From Calliopum simillimum (Eukaryota; Arthropoda; Insecta; Diptera; Lauxaniidae), in contig OX638371.1 in NCBI GenBank assembly GCA_951812925.1, forward strand, positions 113,235,124 to 113,299,123: a DNA stretch of 64,000 nt, in the 5' to 3' direction. The stretch's first letter is position 1. Each line of letters opens with the position of its first letter. The position numbers were made by a program, and so were the translations under genes. Under the pieces are notes generated by a model that had not been told where the DNA came from, did no database searches, and was given only the letters and a program-made list of their open reading frames with translations. Positions 39,101-43,660 of this stretch are shown here, one piece after another.

Positions 39101-40182
39101 CGTTTGTTGTTGTTGTAGTCATAGCTGTTGTAGTTTTTGTTGTTATTTCTACGTTTATTGATAAATTGATCGATTTGCACAACTTTAATTAAAATATCCT
39201 TTGGTTGTTGCTGTTGCTGTTGCTGCCTCTGCCACCATGCATATGTTGTCGATTGCAAAGGGATATTGCTATCGTTATATGCTTGTTTATTGCTGCTGCT
39301 CTTGTTCACTTGTTCCATTGCTGTTGTTATGCCAATATTGCTGCCACTACTGTACATTCGTTTCAATATTTCAATTGTATTAATTTTGTAAAAACTTTTG
39401 TTGCTTTGACTCTTGATGTTGCTGCTGCTGGCGCTGCATGTGAAAAACGTGACCCTTGGTATCTGTTTGTATTTAATTGCAAAATCATAAATTAAATTTT
39501 GCAGCAGCAGCGTCGTTGTCGTTGCACTCTCCATTTCATTTTCATTTGCATCGACATTTTTAGTTTTGCTGTCAGTTTCATTGTTGTTGCTGCTGTCGGT
39601 TTCATTGGAAAAATGAACATCTTCGATATCATTGAAATTTTTTACAACAGCAACATTATCAATGTCACCAACAGCGCTTTGGTGTTCCACAGCAATATCA
39701 TTTACTGTTATCTGTTTGTATTTAATTGCAAAATCATAAATTAAATTTTGCAGCAGCAGCGTCGTTGTCGTTGCACTCTCCATTTCATTTTCATTTGCAT
39801 CGACATTTTTAGTTTTGCTGTCAGTTTCATTGTTGTTGTCGTTGCTCAATTGACCTTTAAACGCTTGTTTTTCGCCATTGTGCACTTCATTGCTGTTACT
39901 ATTGCTGCTGTTACTTTTATAAATTCCATTATTTCTATCATCAGCATTAACAGCAGCAACATCATTCTTGTAAACAACATCCGACACATTCGCAACAACA
40001 TCAAAAGCATTTGCATTAAAGAGCATTAATGTTTTTTCTACTTTACTTGCTGCTGTTGCTTCTGCCTTGCTTTCTTCCCTCGCAGCGCTACAGCGATGCC
40101 ACATTAATGTTGTCCATATTAAAATTAACAACAACAATTTTATTTTCTTATTAAAAATTTTATATTTTGTTTGTGTCATCAT
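5770..40182 (-). CDS. Ionotropic receptor, IR75 clade (gene span, ten exons, 3' end outside window)
   Basis: Ten minus-strand exons join with matching phases (0,2,0,2,2,1,1,0,1,2 at successive exon ends) into 3512 bp, about 1170 codons. The product is a variant ionotropic glutamate receptor expected to act as a ligand-gated cation channel in sensory neurons. Order: signal peptide (about residues 10-32), Asn/Ser/Thr-rich N-terminal region, TYHWLLIEED segment (exon 2), S1 lobe (exons 3-6: SSWGY, VGGSPIFFRIERAKVIDYT), TM1 (about 798-816), a ~100-residue low-complexity insertion and pore (exon 7), TM2 and the PKTIRTLRDLI segment (exon 8), S2 (exons 8-10: FHVDVATAYK, FPPQKMVSIVQKGSP). These motifs are characteristic of the IR75/IR64a group; Ir75a versus Ir75d orthology cannot be settled by eye, so no symbol is given. 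Introns range from 60 bp to about 8 kb and are full of mobile elements. TM3 and the stop codon are not in the window. Confidence 0.93.
6890..7290. repeat. Three imperfect tandem repeats, ~135-165 bp
   Basis: Units begin near 6893, 7028 and 7193. Each carries a 'tctagcc/tctggca ... aaaatgggcgtgatcg ... cttcccatata(g/a)tcc' core followed by 'aaatttgaaattcccataac'-like sequence. They resemble other minisatellite-type repeats in this window ('cacgccc' core) but are more diverged. Likely remains of a repeat-bearing mobile element. Confidence 0.6.
7850..8130 (+). pseudogene. pogo/Tigger-like (DDE_1) transposase C-terminal fragment
   Basis: The frame at 7979-8182 reads FLPGRSLEDLRGLTKAIPRK and then a GRKRGRSVIDTDSPQRKLIKD-type segment. 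A 'L..L.P.PKA.PRK...GRKRG.S.I.TDTP' arrangement is typical of the C-terminal tail of pogo/Tigger/jerky-like transposases. The catalytic core is absent, so this is a short relic. The ATG at 7979 is only the first Met in the frame. Assignment is by motif shape only. Confidence 0.5.
9314..9575 (-). CDS. IR gene exon 9: S2 continuation with variable linker
   Basis: Acceptor 'ttactttcag' precedes 9575 and the donor after 9314 reads GTAAGTGT. Begins in phase 0 with RTNDPDAIELYAKKV, the conserved S2 segment after the DYF motif of exon 8. It continues with a less conserved Ala/Ser-rich stretch and WYDPEYGVQKIQKG, and ends in phase 1. The 60-bp intron separating it from exon 8 reads in frame, so the two exons also appear as one continuous reading frame. 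Confidence 0.93.
9636..9847 (-). CDS. IR gene exon 8: TM2 and start of S2
   Basis: Acceptor 'tcatcaacag' precedes 9847 and the donor after 9636 reads GTAGGTCT. Encodes LAYSTSFFSGRCIVITSLFF and then SFAIYQFYSASIVGTLL (second channel transmembrane helix), followed by PKTIRTLRDLIHSSLEIGIE and DIVYNRDYFL. The 'YQFYSASIV..L' and 'PKTIRTL.DL' motifs are hallmark IR75-clade sequence. Starts in phase 1 and ends in phase 0. Confidence 0.95.
10008..11050. repeat. Intron 7 segment with an inverted-repeat element (~10380-11045)
   Basis: The stretch around 10505-10600 ('ttttccaaaatacttttcttgg', 'aaacctaaaatcaagatgg') is an imperfect inverted copy of about 10955-11045 ('ggtagttttgtcttctttcc', 'aaaatattttgaaag'). 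A third, direct-orientation copy lies at about 10790-10930. The layout suggests a decayed fold-back or long-TIR element immediately before the LTR copy at 11051. No coding content. Confidence 0.5.
11051..11800 (+). mobile_element. Solo-LTR-like repeat, copy 2 (3' truncated)
   Basis: Begins with TGGGGACACAAATCG, matching the complete family member's TGAGGACACAAATCG end. It follows that member through 'aacagctaatcgtggatg', 'aagtcccggcgacggtatcg', 'gaggtaagacgtg' and the 'tgacctgagctgagtgtgtagcggtggcgcg' block. Similarity fades after about 11790, so the final ~170 bp (polyadenylation signal and GTTACA end) are missing. Confidence 0.75.
11801..12779. other. Intron 7 remainder, including a dispersed repeat at ~12090-12250
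   Basis: Positions about 12090-12250 resemble 46860-47015 ('gcaacatgaaattgataaaat' vs 'gcaatatgaaatcgttaaaat'; shared 'tctaaacacggct/tctaagaacggct' and 'aaaacttgtgcaaaa'). This marks a two-copy dispersed repeat. A short palindromic tract of ACGTAA units lies at 12590-12617. (CTA)n near 12700-12722. No coding sequence. Confidence 0.5.
12780..13136 (-). CDS. IR gene exon 7: low-complexity insertion plus pore helix
   Basis: Acceptor 'ttcattttcag' precedes 13136 and the donor after 12780 reads GTAAGCGA; phase 1 in, phase 1 out (119 codons). The first ~100 residues are a Ser/Thr/Ala/Gln-rich segment with an AAAAA run, sitting between TM1 and the pore. The last ~17 residues, LFLESVLFYIGSICQQG, are the channel pore helix and loop shared by IRs. 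The insertion is an expansion relative to the short TM1-pore linker usual in this superfamily. Confidence 0.93.
13380..13820. repeat. Tandem repeat, 2.5 imperfect units of ~175 bp (intron 6)
   Basis: Units start near 13380, 13555 and 13730. Each contains 'aaagaaactgc/acac', 'ccattcatgttccaatggtc', 'aggtgaccaagaggt' and 'ttagtatgaaaagtc'. The third unit is partial. No coding frame persists through the repeats. Non-coding minisatellite of unknown origin. Confidence 0.75.
14239..14950. other. Intron 6, pyrimidine-rich non-coding
   Basis: Pyrimidine-rich sequence (14270-14360, including a 17-T run) followed by AT-rich sequence. Reading frames here are low-complexity and show no recognisable domain. 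Nothing else seen. Confidence 0.4.
15060..16262. mobile_element. Long-TIR element copy 1 (pair of 58631-59402), carrying a nested fold-back
   Basis: Positions 15060-15245 match 59040-59235 ('ttatttattcgcatacagtt...gttttggatcgctataacttcttcaa'), and 15965-16262 match the right arm 59236-59402 and, inverted, the left arm 58631-58925. The right terminus is '...tcgataccatctaatgtacact', the complement of the 58631 terminus AGTGTACATTAGAT. The left arm is missing here. Between the matching halves lies an extra ~720 bp (separate entry). The right end is only 30 bp from the exon-6 donor of the IR gene. Confidence 0.7.
15245..15969. mobile_element. Nested fold-back element inserted in long-TIR element copy 1
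   Basis: Absent from the sister copy at 59236, so this is an insertion. Ends are inverted: 'ttaaggcatcacatgacaag' left, complement of 'cttgtcatgtgaccccttaa' right. Inside, 'tggttttcacgc' (15445) pairs with 'gcgtgaaaacca' (15737), and 'ccgtaagtcccgacacgagc' pairs with 'gctcgtgtcgagacttacgg'. The whole insert can therefore fold on itself. No coding frame; a non-autonomous palindromic element. Confidence 0.7.
16292..16494 (-). CDS. IR gene exon 6: end of S1 and TM1
   Basis: Acceptor 'cttttttcag' precedes 16494 and the donor after 16292 reads GTAATATC. Encodes PCFIFRHPRGTKKDRIVFLQ and PFSNDVWIFLAFCGSITIIL, then LWTLGNIERK and a basic tail. 'CFIFRHPR' and 'FL.PF...VW' are the standard S1-TM1 junction of the IR75 clade. 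TM1 is about residues 798-816 of the assembled protein. Phase 2 in, phase 1 out. A retrotransposon begins about 40 bp upstream of its acceptor and a fold-back element 30 bp beyond its donor. Confidence 0.95.
16535..19131 (+). mobile_element. Jockey/CR1-like non-LTR retrotransposon, 5'-truncated, open RT frame
   Basis: An uninterrupted frame ends at 18965 (the upstream Met at 16473 lies in host exon antisense and is not the element's start). It opens inside the APE endonuclease C-terminus (VTGDFNMPGVNW). It continues through a full RT: YRPISKLTVISKLFE, QHGFVPGRSTITNL, YTDFSKAFDKI, SGVPQGSILGPLLFVIFIND and the catalytic box LLYADDLKIF, then a thumb region up to about residue 700. The 3' UTR holds a 64-65 bp tandem duplication (18945-19008 and 19009-19073) and an A-rich tail (19096-19131) after AATAAA. 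ORF1 and most of the endonuclease are missing, so it is dead on arrival, but with no stops it looks recent. A clean target duplication could not be identified. Confidence 0.9.
19132..21100. other. Intron 5 (distal part), microsatellites and a possible RT-tail relic
   Basis: CAA microsatellites at 19367-19400 and 19465-19490. On the minus strand, about 20690-20545 encodes a segment like RPKTNWKRSLEKEI ... WQEIKVIPRDRGKWRDFI, which resembles the C-terminal tail of decayed non-LTR reverse-transcriptase proteins; this is a low-confidence relic. The rest is non-coding. Confidence 0.4.
21140..21940 (-). pseudogene. mariner transposase relic
   Basis: The minus-strand frame 21932-21735 has HKLKRATTSEKILAQ, then WIHHS-type sequence broken by frameshift, and QEVMKQFKWWISSKER. 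Further on come DTRGVIHINYLKK (about 21718), a VRVYTSVIIMAKA block (about 21560) and the frame fragment AYSPDLAPYNRFL (about 21500). These are the mariner blocks in order, but with several frameshifts and stops and no N-terminal region, so this is an old fragment. Confidence 0.85.
22382..22549 (-). CDS. IR gene exon 5: S1 ligand-binding core
   Basis: The acceptor chosen is 'gtacatag' before 22549, because it alone keeps frame with exon 4 (phase 2); a nearer AG ('gtcaaag') would break it. The donor after 22382 reads GTGAGTAA. Encodes FILSKTSSWGYLKNGKFDGM, IGALVRKQTDVGGSPIFF and RIERAKVIDYTSRTWVA. The Arg in 'FFRIERAKVIDYT' sits where IR75-clade proteins place their ligand-contact region. Phase 2 out. 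Confidence 0.94.
23085..23212 (-). CDS. IR gene exon 4: S1 N-terminal part
   Basis: Acceptor 'gtttctttcag' precedes 23212 and the donor after 23085 reads GTTAGTTA. Encodes ITNKNRTDTLEHYLTTHYDT then HLDSMNRFNFALLSHVRDLYNF; the 'HYL......LD...RF...L..H.RD..NF' spacing fits the S1 lobe of this clade. Phase 0 in, phase 2 out. A second possible donor (GTAAGC, 17 bp downstream) has the same phase, so the exact 3' end is slightly uncertain. Confidence 0.92.
23808..24391 (-). mobile_element. Minisatellite-bearing element with ATACCCTACAC ends, copy 1
   Basis: Starts 'ataccctacaccc' and has 'gtgtagggtat' at 24340-24350, followed by the extension 'ggccaggcc...ggttacacccttac' shared with copy 2 in the opposite orientation. 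Two internal monomers contain 'gagggcgtggcacctcccatataagcaaaa', 142 bp apart. The other half has 'gtcaacggacacgcctaccgcccatac' and 'tgacgctgatcaagaatatatatac'-type sequence (here reversed). It lies in intron 3 of the IR gene. No coding capacity. Confidence 0.75.
24392..25518. other. Intron 3, otherwise plain non-coding
   Basis: AT-rich with a 20-T run near 24539-24557 and several short frames without recognisable domains. No repeats matched to other parts of the window. Confidence 0.4.
25519..25675 (-). CDS. IR gene exon 3
   Basis: Too short and ATG-less to stand out as a reading frame. Acceptor 'tttcattag' precedes 25675 and the donor after 25519 reads GTGAGTTA. It starts with the G that completes the Trp codon split at the end of exon 2 (LYDVW), then reads SSGLQYGGKLNISEIGNF, SLDDGLQIAPWYLRSTTITR and RMDMKNARIRCLIV, ending in phase 0 exactly as exon 4 requires. 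'GG.L....IG.W/F ... RR.DM....IRC.IV' is the usual lead-in to S1 in IRs. Confidence 0.92.
25720..27084. other. Intron 2, proximal part
   Basis: AT-rich. A short motif 'gtcattctcc' followed by C/G-start sequence recurs at about 26180, 26511 and 26669 (intervals of roughly 330 and 160 bp), suggesting a decayed repeat. No coding signal. Confidence 0.35.
27165..28512. mobile_element. Fold-back element with tandem-repeat arms
   Basis: Left terminus TAAAGTGAGCTATGCAGGTG (27166-) and its complement ending at 28511. Both arms encode the same apparent frame (27305-27063 minus, 28372-28605 plus) because they mirror each other; neither is a gene. Each arm carries repeats of a 'cagccagacgaatccgcggg' block followed by 'tttcgagctactttcgagct' (near 27322, 27482 left; 28000, 28165, 28335 right, inverted). 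Weaker mirror similarity continues to about 27085 and 28605. The arms flank a loop with a second element (27629-27863). Architecture resembles FB/Galileo-type fold-back elements. Confidence 0.88.
27629..27863. mobile_element. MITE-like insert in the fold-back loop
   Basis: Bounded by inverted 14-mers GTGTTATGTCCGCA and TGCGGACATAACAC. It is offset from the palindrome's centre, so it is a separate element rather than part of the arms. It contains two GC-rich hairpins around 'cggcctgcggccg' (27749) and 'cggccttcggccg' (27810), which contrast with the AT-rich surroundings. No coding frame. Confidence 0.65.
28606..29297. other. Intron 2 stretch with no assigned content
   Basis: A short minus-strand frame at 28825-28781 (AMQYIHPDIKFHNLGK) ends at a good donor GTAAGTAG but does not fit the IR gene's phases or order. 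No other signal was found. Confidence 0.4.
29298..30268 (+). mobile_element. Minisatellite-bearing element with ATACCCTACAC ends, copy 2 (fullest copy)
   Basis: Starts 'agtaagggtgtaacc', then 'aaataccctacac'; ends 'gggtgtagggtata'. Four internal monomers of about 142 bp each carry 'atgggaggtgccacgccctc' (near 29373, 29515, 29659, 29800). A single-copy half follows with 'tgggcggtaggcgtgtccgt', a (CAGC)n tract at 30082-30133, 'cagacagacggacatggc' and 'gaggtgacgctgatcaagaa'. Apparent frames in it (for example 29889-30245) are repeat-derived, with PAS runs from the (CAGC)n tract. Confidence 0.8.
30082..30133. repeat. (CAGC)n microsatellite
   Basis: About twelve CAGC/CCAG tetranucleotides with two interruptions, inside the minisatellite-bearing element, directly before 'cagacagacgg'. 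Absent from the sister copies at 23940 and 51550, so it expanded only here. Confidence 0.95.
30269..31979. other. Intron 2, plain non-coding
   Basis: AT- and T-rich sequence with poly-T runs at 30668-30687, 31359-31370 and 31601-31614. No coding signal and no match to other repeats in the window. Confidence 0.4.
32269..32854. mobile_element. Insertion in LTR copy 3, with tRNA-like segment
   Basis: Lies between 'cgtatctgtggac' and 'agtgaccaagaccg', which are adjacent in other copies of the LTR. Contains several 'ttccaaacgttt/aaacgtttggaa' inverted motifs and a tRNA-like block (separate entry). Probably a SINE-like or composite non-autonomous insertion; ends are not clear. Confidence 0.6.
32497..32570 (+). 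ncRNA. tRNA-Met-like pol III promoter sequence (SINE head or pseudo-tRNA)
   Basis: Has a box-A-like 'gttaggtcagttggtaag', an anticodon-loop-like 'gactcataattt' with CAT (Met), and a canonical box B 'ggttcgattctc', at tRNA-like spacing. The acceptor stem does not pair and the anticodon stem has mismatches, so it is not a functional tRNA. A poly-T run follows at 32574. Confidence 0.55.
33338..33676. other. Intron 2, first part
   Basis: Short non-coding stretch between exon 2's donor and LTR copy 3; GA/T-rich, nothing recognised. Confidence 0.4.
33677..34194 (-). CDS. IR gene exon 2
   Basis: Acceptor 'acaactgtgcag' precedes 34194 and the donor after 33677 reads GTAAGTAG. Reads ASNKGLFNSTYHWLLIEEDY, the conserved IR75-type N-terminal motif, then a Gln/Asn-rich segment, FLEKININTELILAKY-like sequence, an Arg run with GSGGDGGN, and FNKALQRQDYYMLYDV, ending two bases into a Trp codon. 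The reading frame extends upstream to an ATG at 34362, but that part is intron. Phase 0 in, phase 2 out. The low-complexity stretches are unlike the compact N-termini of most IR75 proteins. Confidence 0.93.
34363..34981. other. Intron 1, near exon 2
   Basis: No coding or repeat content identified; short plus-strand frames here have no recognisable domain. Confidence 0.4.
34986..35865 (-). mobile_element. Solo LTR, complete copy (family reference)
   Basis: An 880-bp unit flanked by a 4-bp duplication GTAA (34982-34985 and 35866-35869). In its sense orientation (minus) it begins TGTGAGGACACAAATCGG, with a GGACACAAAT hairpin at the 5' end. It has 'gaaacagctgatcgtgg', 'gaggtaagacctg', 'gggaataaatac' (AATAAA ~75 bp from the end) and ends 'ggttcgttaga' where other copies have GTTACA. 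TG...CA-type ends, AATAAA near the 3' end, 4-bp duplication and no internal coding region fit a solo LTR left by LTR-LTR recombination. Confidence 0.8.
35870..36909. other. Intron 1, non-coding
   Basis: AT-rich single-copy-looking sequence. Frames at 36342-36557 and 36806-36474 overlap on opposite strands and have no recognisable domain. Confidence 0.4.
36910..38175 (+). mobile_element. Solo-LTR-like repeat, copy 5 (interrupted)
   Basis: 5' part 36910-37107 ('gacaatcgcatccaacgggc ... gaaacagctgatcgtggatg') and 3' part about 37829-38175 ('gataggttagcagag ... cgaaccatgggcacc ... ttgttaca'). The middle ~250 bp of the LTR is replaced by a 720-bp satellite-bearing insert (separate entry). Confidence 0.8.
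37108..37828. repeat. Palindromic 112-bp tandem repeat plus duplicated flank, inserted in LTR copy 5
   Basis: About 2.5 units with a 112-bp period: 'ttgtatcagaaatgtatatc' recurs at 37141, 37253 and 37365. Each unit is itself a near-perfect palindrome centred on 'cagccgctg', built of 'atatcaaaatgatatc' motifs. A second direct repeat follows: 37465-37570 and 37600-37705 share 'gcagccaattttagt' and 'ccgacactccattcagttgctgcatgc'. A last half-unit is at 37764-37820. Non-coding; resembles satellite DNA captured by a transposon. Confidence 0.8.
38176..38838. other. Intron 1, near exon 1
   Basis: Short plus-strand frame at 38235-38438 without recognisable domain; otherwise nothing seen. Confidence 0.4.
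38839..40182 (-). CDS. IR gene exon 1: signal peptide and N-terminal region
   Basis: The start ATG at 40182 is followed by a basic stretch and the hydrophobic core KLLLLILIWTTLMW before a Cys-Ser-Ala-Ala cleavage-type site, a good secretory signal. Then come ~300 residues rich in Asn, Ser, Thr and Gln, containing LLLQNLIYDFAIKYKQIPRV and TFFTC (the usual IR75 N-terminal motif). It ends with LRQIVVLDLSCGQASRKLIE before the donor GTGAGTAC. Phase 0 out. The reading frame runs on to a stop at 38737 but that tail is intron. Residues spanning LLLQNLIYDFAIKYKQI occur twice because of a DNA duplication (separate entry). A TATAA sequence lies at about 40257-40261 on the sense strand but is not evidence of a promoter by itself. 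Confidence 0.93.
39460..39838 (-). repeat. In-frame direct duplication inside IR exon 1
   Basis: 130 bp at 39460-39589 are repeated without visible difference at 39709-39838 (offset 249 bp = 83 codons, 119-bp spacer). Both copies encode NETDSKTKNVDANENEMESA and TTTTLLLQNLIYDFAIKYKQI-type sequence. The copy at lower coordinates is followed by the conserved PRVTFFTC and is presumably the original position; the other is followed by TVNDIAVEHQ. Confidence 0.93.
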
Positions 40183-41220
40183 AAATTCACTTCAAAAGGA
40201 TTTTTTTGCTGTTTTTTCTACTTCTTCTTCTACTTTTTTATCTTCTCCTTCCACCTTATAATTTTTGCTTTACTTTTTTATGTAGCGCGTAGCAATTTAA
40301 AAAGTTTTTTATGTGTTGCTCCACTCCACTTGGTATACTTTACAGCTCTTTAGCTGCACTAATGTTGCTGGCTCCTCTTGGTGTTGCTTGCTGCTGCGTG
40401 TGCTTATCTGCTTGTGTTTGTCTGTTGTCTGTTCTTGCGTGTGTGTGTTTGGCTGTAAAGCTGCCAAAGTGCGTTTCCGTTTCCGCAACTTTAATGTCCG
40501 TTCTTGCGTTGCCTTATGTTGTCACTTTTTTTATAACTTTTTAACTTTACTTTTATTTTACGTCGTAGTTGCTTTTGCTTTGACTGTTGGCTGCAGTTGT
40601 TGCTCCCGTTAATACGCGCTTACGCGGTCCTTTGAAAAGTTAACAAATCCATAAATTTGTACCGCTATTTAAATGAGCCAAGTGACATTGTTATGCCATT
40701 GTTATGATTGTTATTGCCATTATTGTTGTTGTTGGGGCTATTTAATGTCCAACGCTTTGCAATATTAATATGAAGAGCTTTCAATCTATTTTAATAAAAG
40801 TTCTTTAGTACTAGGAATTCACATCAATGAAAACATGTTTGGTTTTTTTTTTTCGCTGATACTTCTTAAACAGCACTGTAAGAAAAATTTCAGAAGCTAA
40901 ACGAACCATAATATTGTCAATTTTCATTCCAATATTTTTATTTTGCTATGGCTTCCTCATTTCTTTCCTAACAGTCCATTTCTTTATTTCTCTTTACTAC
41001 TTATTTTATTTTACCCAGCGTTGTCTGGGTAACATTTCTTTTTTCACGAGGGATTACTTACAAAAAAATTGAAAATTGTAGTTTTACTGCACAGCAAGAT
41101 TAGATAATATAACTTTACTCTCCTAACATCACCTTCTGTCCGCAATGAGACTATAAGATCATGGAGAGAGTAATGTGAAGAGATTGAGACTCTCCCACAA
41201 GACTCCAAAAGTCCTTTTCA
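40183..41220. other. 5' flank of the IR gene
   Basis: Presumed upstream region with (on minus) GA-rich sequence just before the start codon. Plus-strand frames at 40311-40612 are simple Cys/Val/Leu-rich translations of GT-rich sequence. Around 41021 there is a small hairpin 'acccagcgttgtctgggt'. No core promoter was identified with confidence. Confidence 0.4.
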
Positions 41221-42700
41221 ATTGAAAACTTTACAAAAGCCTGGAAGAAACGGGACAGCTATTACTGGATACACACTTTGCAGACTGTGCGAGGAGTCTT
41301 TGGAACCAAATTCCTGATGGGATCAATACGAAACCCCTCTATAACCCGTAGAATCTTTACTATTGACAAAGATAAAATCGAAGTCTCAACTTCTAGCCCA
41401 TTAAAATTCCCTAGGGTAGATTTCTGTCTTGTATATTACAGAAAGTGGTAAGTATATTGACATTCACGCTCACTAATATCTTCAGACTAAGCGTAGAGCA
41501 TGTAAGCTGGAGCAAAGCCCGAGGTTGCTTTCATACACAAATTGGGAAAGAAAGTGGACCACACGGCCAAAGCATATTAGCCTATAATCTAACGTCGTTT
41601 CTTCTTAAAGCAATAGAGAAAATTTTGTATCAGTATCTCAGAGGGGTGTCCGATGGACACTGTCCATTTGGTTTCACCGTTTTATCCTGAACAATATGCT
41701 TACCAAAGAGGTAAGTCGACTGAAACCGGCATACATAGCCTTACGACTAAAGTCAAGAAGGCTTTGGGGGATAAGGAAGTCTGTCTTTGTTCATCTATTG
41801 ACATATAGGGAGCCATTGACAACACGTCATTTAAGTCTATTGGAGAAGCATTGATTAGAAGGGGAATATATTAAATGATCATTGATTGAGTACTCAACAT
41901 GCTTGAAAAGAGGACAGTCATTTTTAAAGCGGGTGCAGATAGTCTAACTGTGAGAACAACTAAAGCATGCCACAAAGTAGGCAAACTGTCCTCGATCCTA
42001 TGCATACTAGTCATCGACGAATTATTAGAAATACTTGAAAATCACAAATTCGAGGTCCAAAGCTTTGTTGGCGATCTAATAGTTATGGTTAGAGGCAGTT
42101 TTGACTCTACCATAGCTGAAAGAATGCAATAGCTTTCAACTTAGCTCTATGCTGATGCCGAGAGTAAGGACTCAAAATATACCCAAGTAAAATTTAGCTG
42201 ATACCTTTTACATGGAAGAGTAAGATAAACATATGGACAGCGCCCAAAAATGATGGCTTGCTCGTACAAAACTATCACTGTGCCAATGATCACTTATGCC
42301 TCATTGGCATCGTGGCCAAAGGTAGACCAAGTAAAGGCTCAGAAGCAACTAAACAGGATCTTCAGAATAACTTGCTTGGGTGTCACAGAGGCACTAAGGA
42401 CGAGCCCGACAGTAACTCTAGTTGTGCTTACGGGACTTGACCTTAAGAAAGAAGCATACCTCAGACTACATTATTTACACCAACTTAAAGAATGCAATCT
42501 GGGATACATCATATCATACAGTCTTCAATAAGATAACTAAAAGTTGGTTTCCACCAGAAAGTTCAAAGTGGTCATCAATGACAGCACCGAATGACATGAA
42601 CATAAAACAGCGATCACAGTTATGGTTCACTGATGGGTCCAAAATGGAATATGACAGCACAGAAGCTAGGGTCGTGGGATCAAGATTCTAAAAAGCATTT
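41220..42700 (+). pseudogene. Decayed non-LTR retrotransposon with RT and RNase H relics
   Basis: In order on the plus strand, with many frameshifts: a LLDTHFAD-like motif (~41260), FHTQIGKESG ... LTSFLLKAIEKILYQYLRG (41540-41650), AYQRGKSTETGIHSLTTKVK (41700-41760), and SSILCILVIDELLEILE with FEVQSFVGDLIVM (FVGD where an active RT has YADD, ~42070). These are followed by MITYASLASWPKVDQVKAQK and LNRIFRITCLGVTEALRTSP (42280-42410), then LWFTDGSKMEYDSTEARV (RNase H first Asp, ~42625). Block order fits an I/Loa/R1-like element with RNase H. Clearly inactive. Confidence 0.85.
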
Positions 42701-42829
42701 GCAATGGGACAAATTGTTTTCATTTATTAGGCGGGGGTGCACGCTTTATGTCTCCTAAGTCATTAATGGATATTTCAATATACTCAGGGCTAGGTTGGGA
42801 GTATTTTGAACTTCTACAAATTTTGTCCA

Positions 42830-43060
42830 TGAAGAGTAATTTAAAATTGATATTAAAAATAAAAGTTCTCTTAAAAGTTTTTTTTTATTTTTTATTTTTA
42901 GAAGTCTTTTTAATGTTTTTTAAACTTACATTTCAAAAATTTTAAAGCATTTTTAACTTTTATCTTAATGATTTAAAAGTTAAAGTCTGACTTGACTTTA
43001 AAAAAAACTTTTTTGAAAGTTTATTACAAGGTCTGCAGTCAATATTCTGAACTCTTTAGG
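42830..43060. repeat. Dispersed repeat, first of two copies (pair 62650-62860)
   Basis: 'tttaaaagttaaagtctgac ... ttgactttaaaaaaaact ... gaaagtttattacaaggtctg' matches 62776-62850 ('tttaaaagcttaatgtctgg ... cttaacttttaaaaaagct ... aaaagtttatttcaaagtctg') in direct orientation. T-rich, non-coding. Confidence 0.55.
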
Positions 43061-43135
43061 CTGAGGTTACATTGGAAACGAGTTCCTACGAAAATTTGGT
43101 CGCACGAATAAAATATATTCCAATAATAACAAGTA

Positions 43136-43658
43136 GAGTAGAACGGGGCAATGTCGTGCACTCAACTTTGACATGCTCGTAAAGCCGTACATCTCAAGCG
43201 AATGCAACGAGTAAGCATCCGATCGAAAGATAATTTCATTGGTTACATCCATGTGTAACAACTCTTGTGTAGCGAGAAATTGTGTTTGTGTAAGTGAATG
43301 TGCACGACATTACCCCAATGGTCGTTTTAAAGGTCAACTTCGATAACTCGGTGAAGCCCAAAATTTTTTTCGAAAACCAAATGCTTCTTTTCGTTGGCAG
43401 GATATTTCGTTTCAGAAAACACTTACCTGGTATATTTTCCCGGAAGGAAAATTACTTTTATCGTCCCAAAAGCGTGCGTTTTGAAAAAAAGGTTACTCTG
43501 TAGAGACGAACTGGTGAAAATTGCTAGTATTATATGCATAAGCTCAGTAGGTTAGCAGGTCCCTACCTTACGAACAGTTGGTAAATCATTCAATTCCTTG
43601 GGCTAAAACAGCCAGTGCACGACATTACCCCCTGCACGACATTACCCCGTTCTACTCT
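43136..43658. mobile_element. MITE with TA target duplication
   Basis: Inverted ends GAGTAGAACGGGGCAATGTC and its complement ending 'ttctactc', flanked by TA on both sides (43134-43135, 43659-43660). The subterminal motif 'gcacgacattacccc' occurs three times (43301, 43616, 43634) plus once inverted at the left end, suggesting repeated transposase-binding sites. About 523 bp, no coding capacity. TA targets suggest mobilisation by a Tc1/mariner-type transposase. Confidence 0.85.
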
Positions 43659-43660
43659 AT

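Noticed and set aside
38871..40029. Several plus-strand reading frames opposite IR exon 1
   Set aside because: Antisense shadows of the CAA/CAG-rich exon; the minus-strand frame has the signal peptide, motifs and splice sites.
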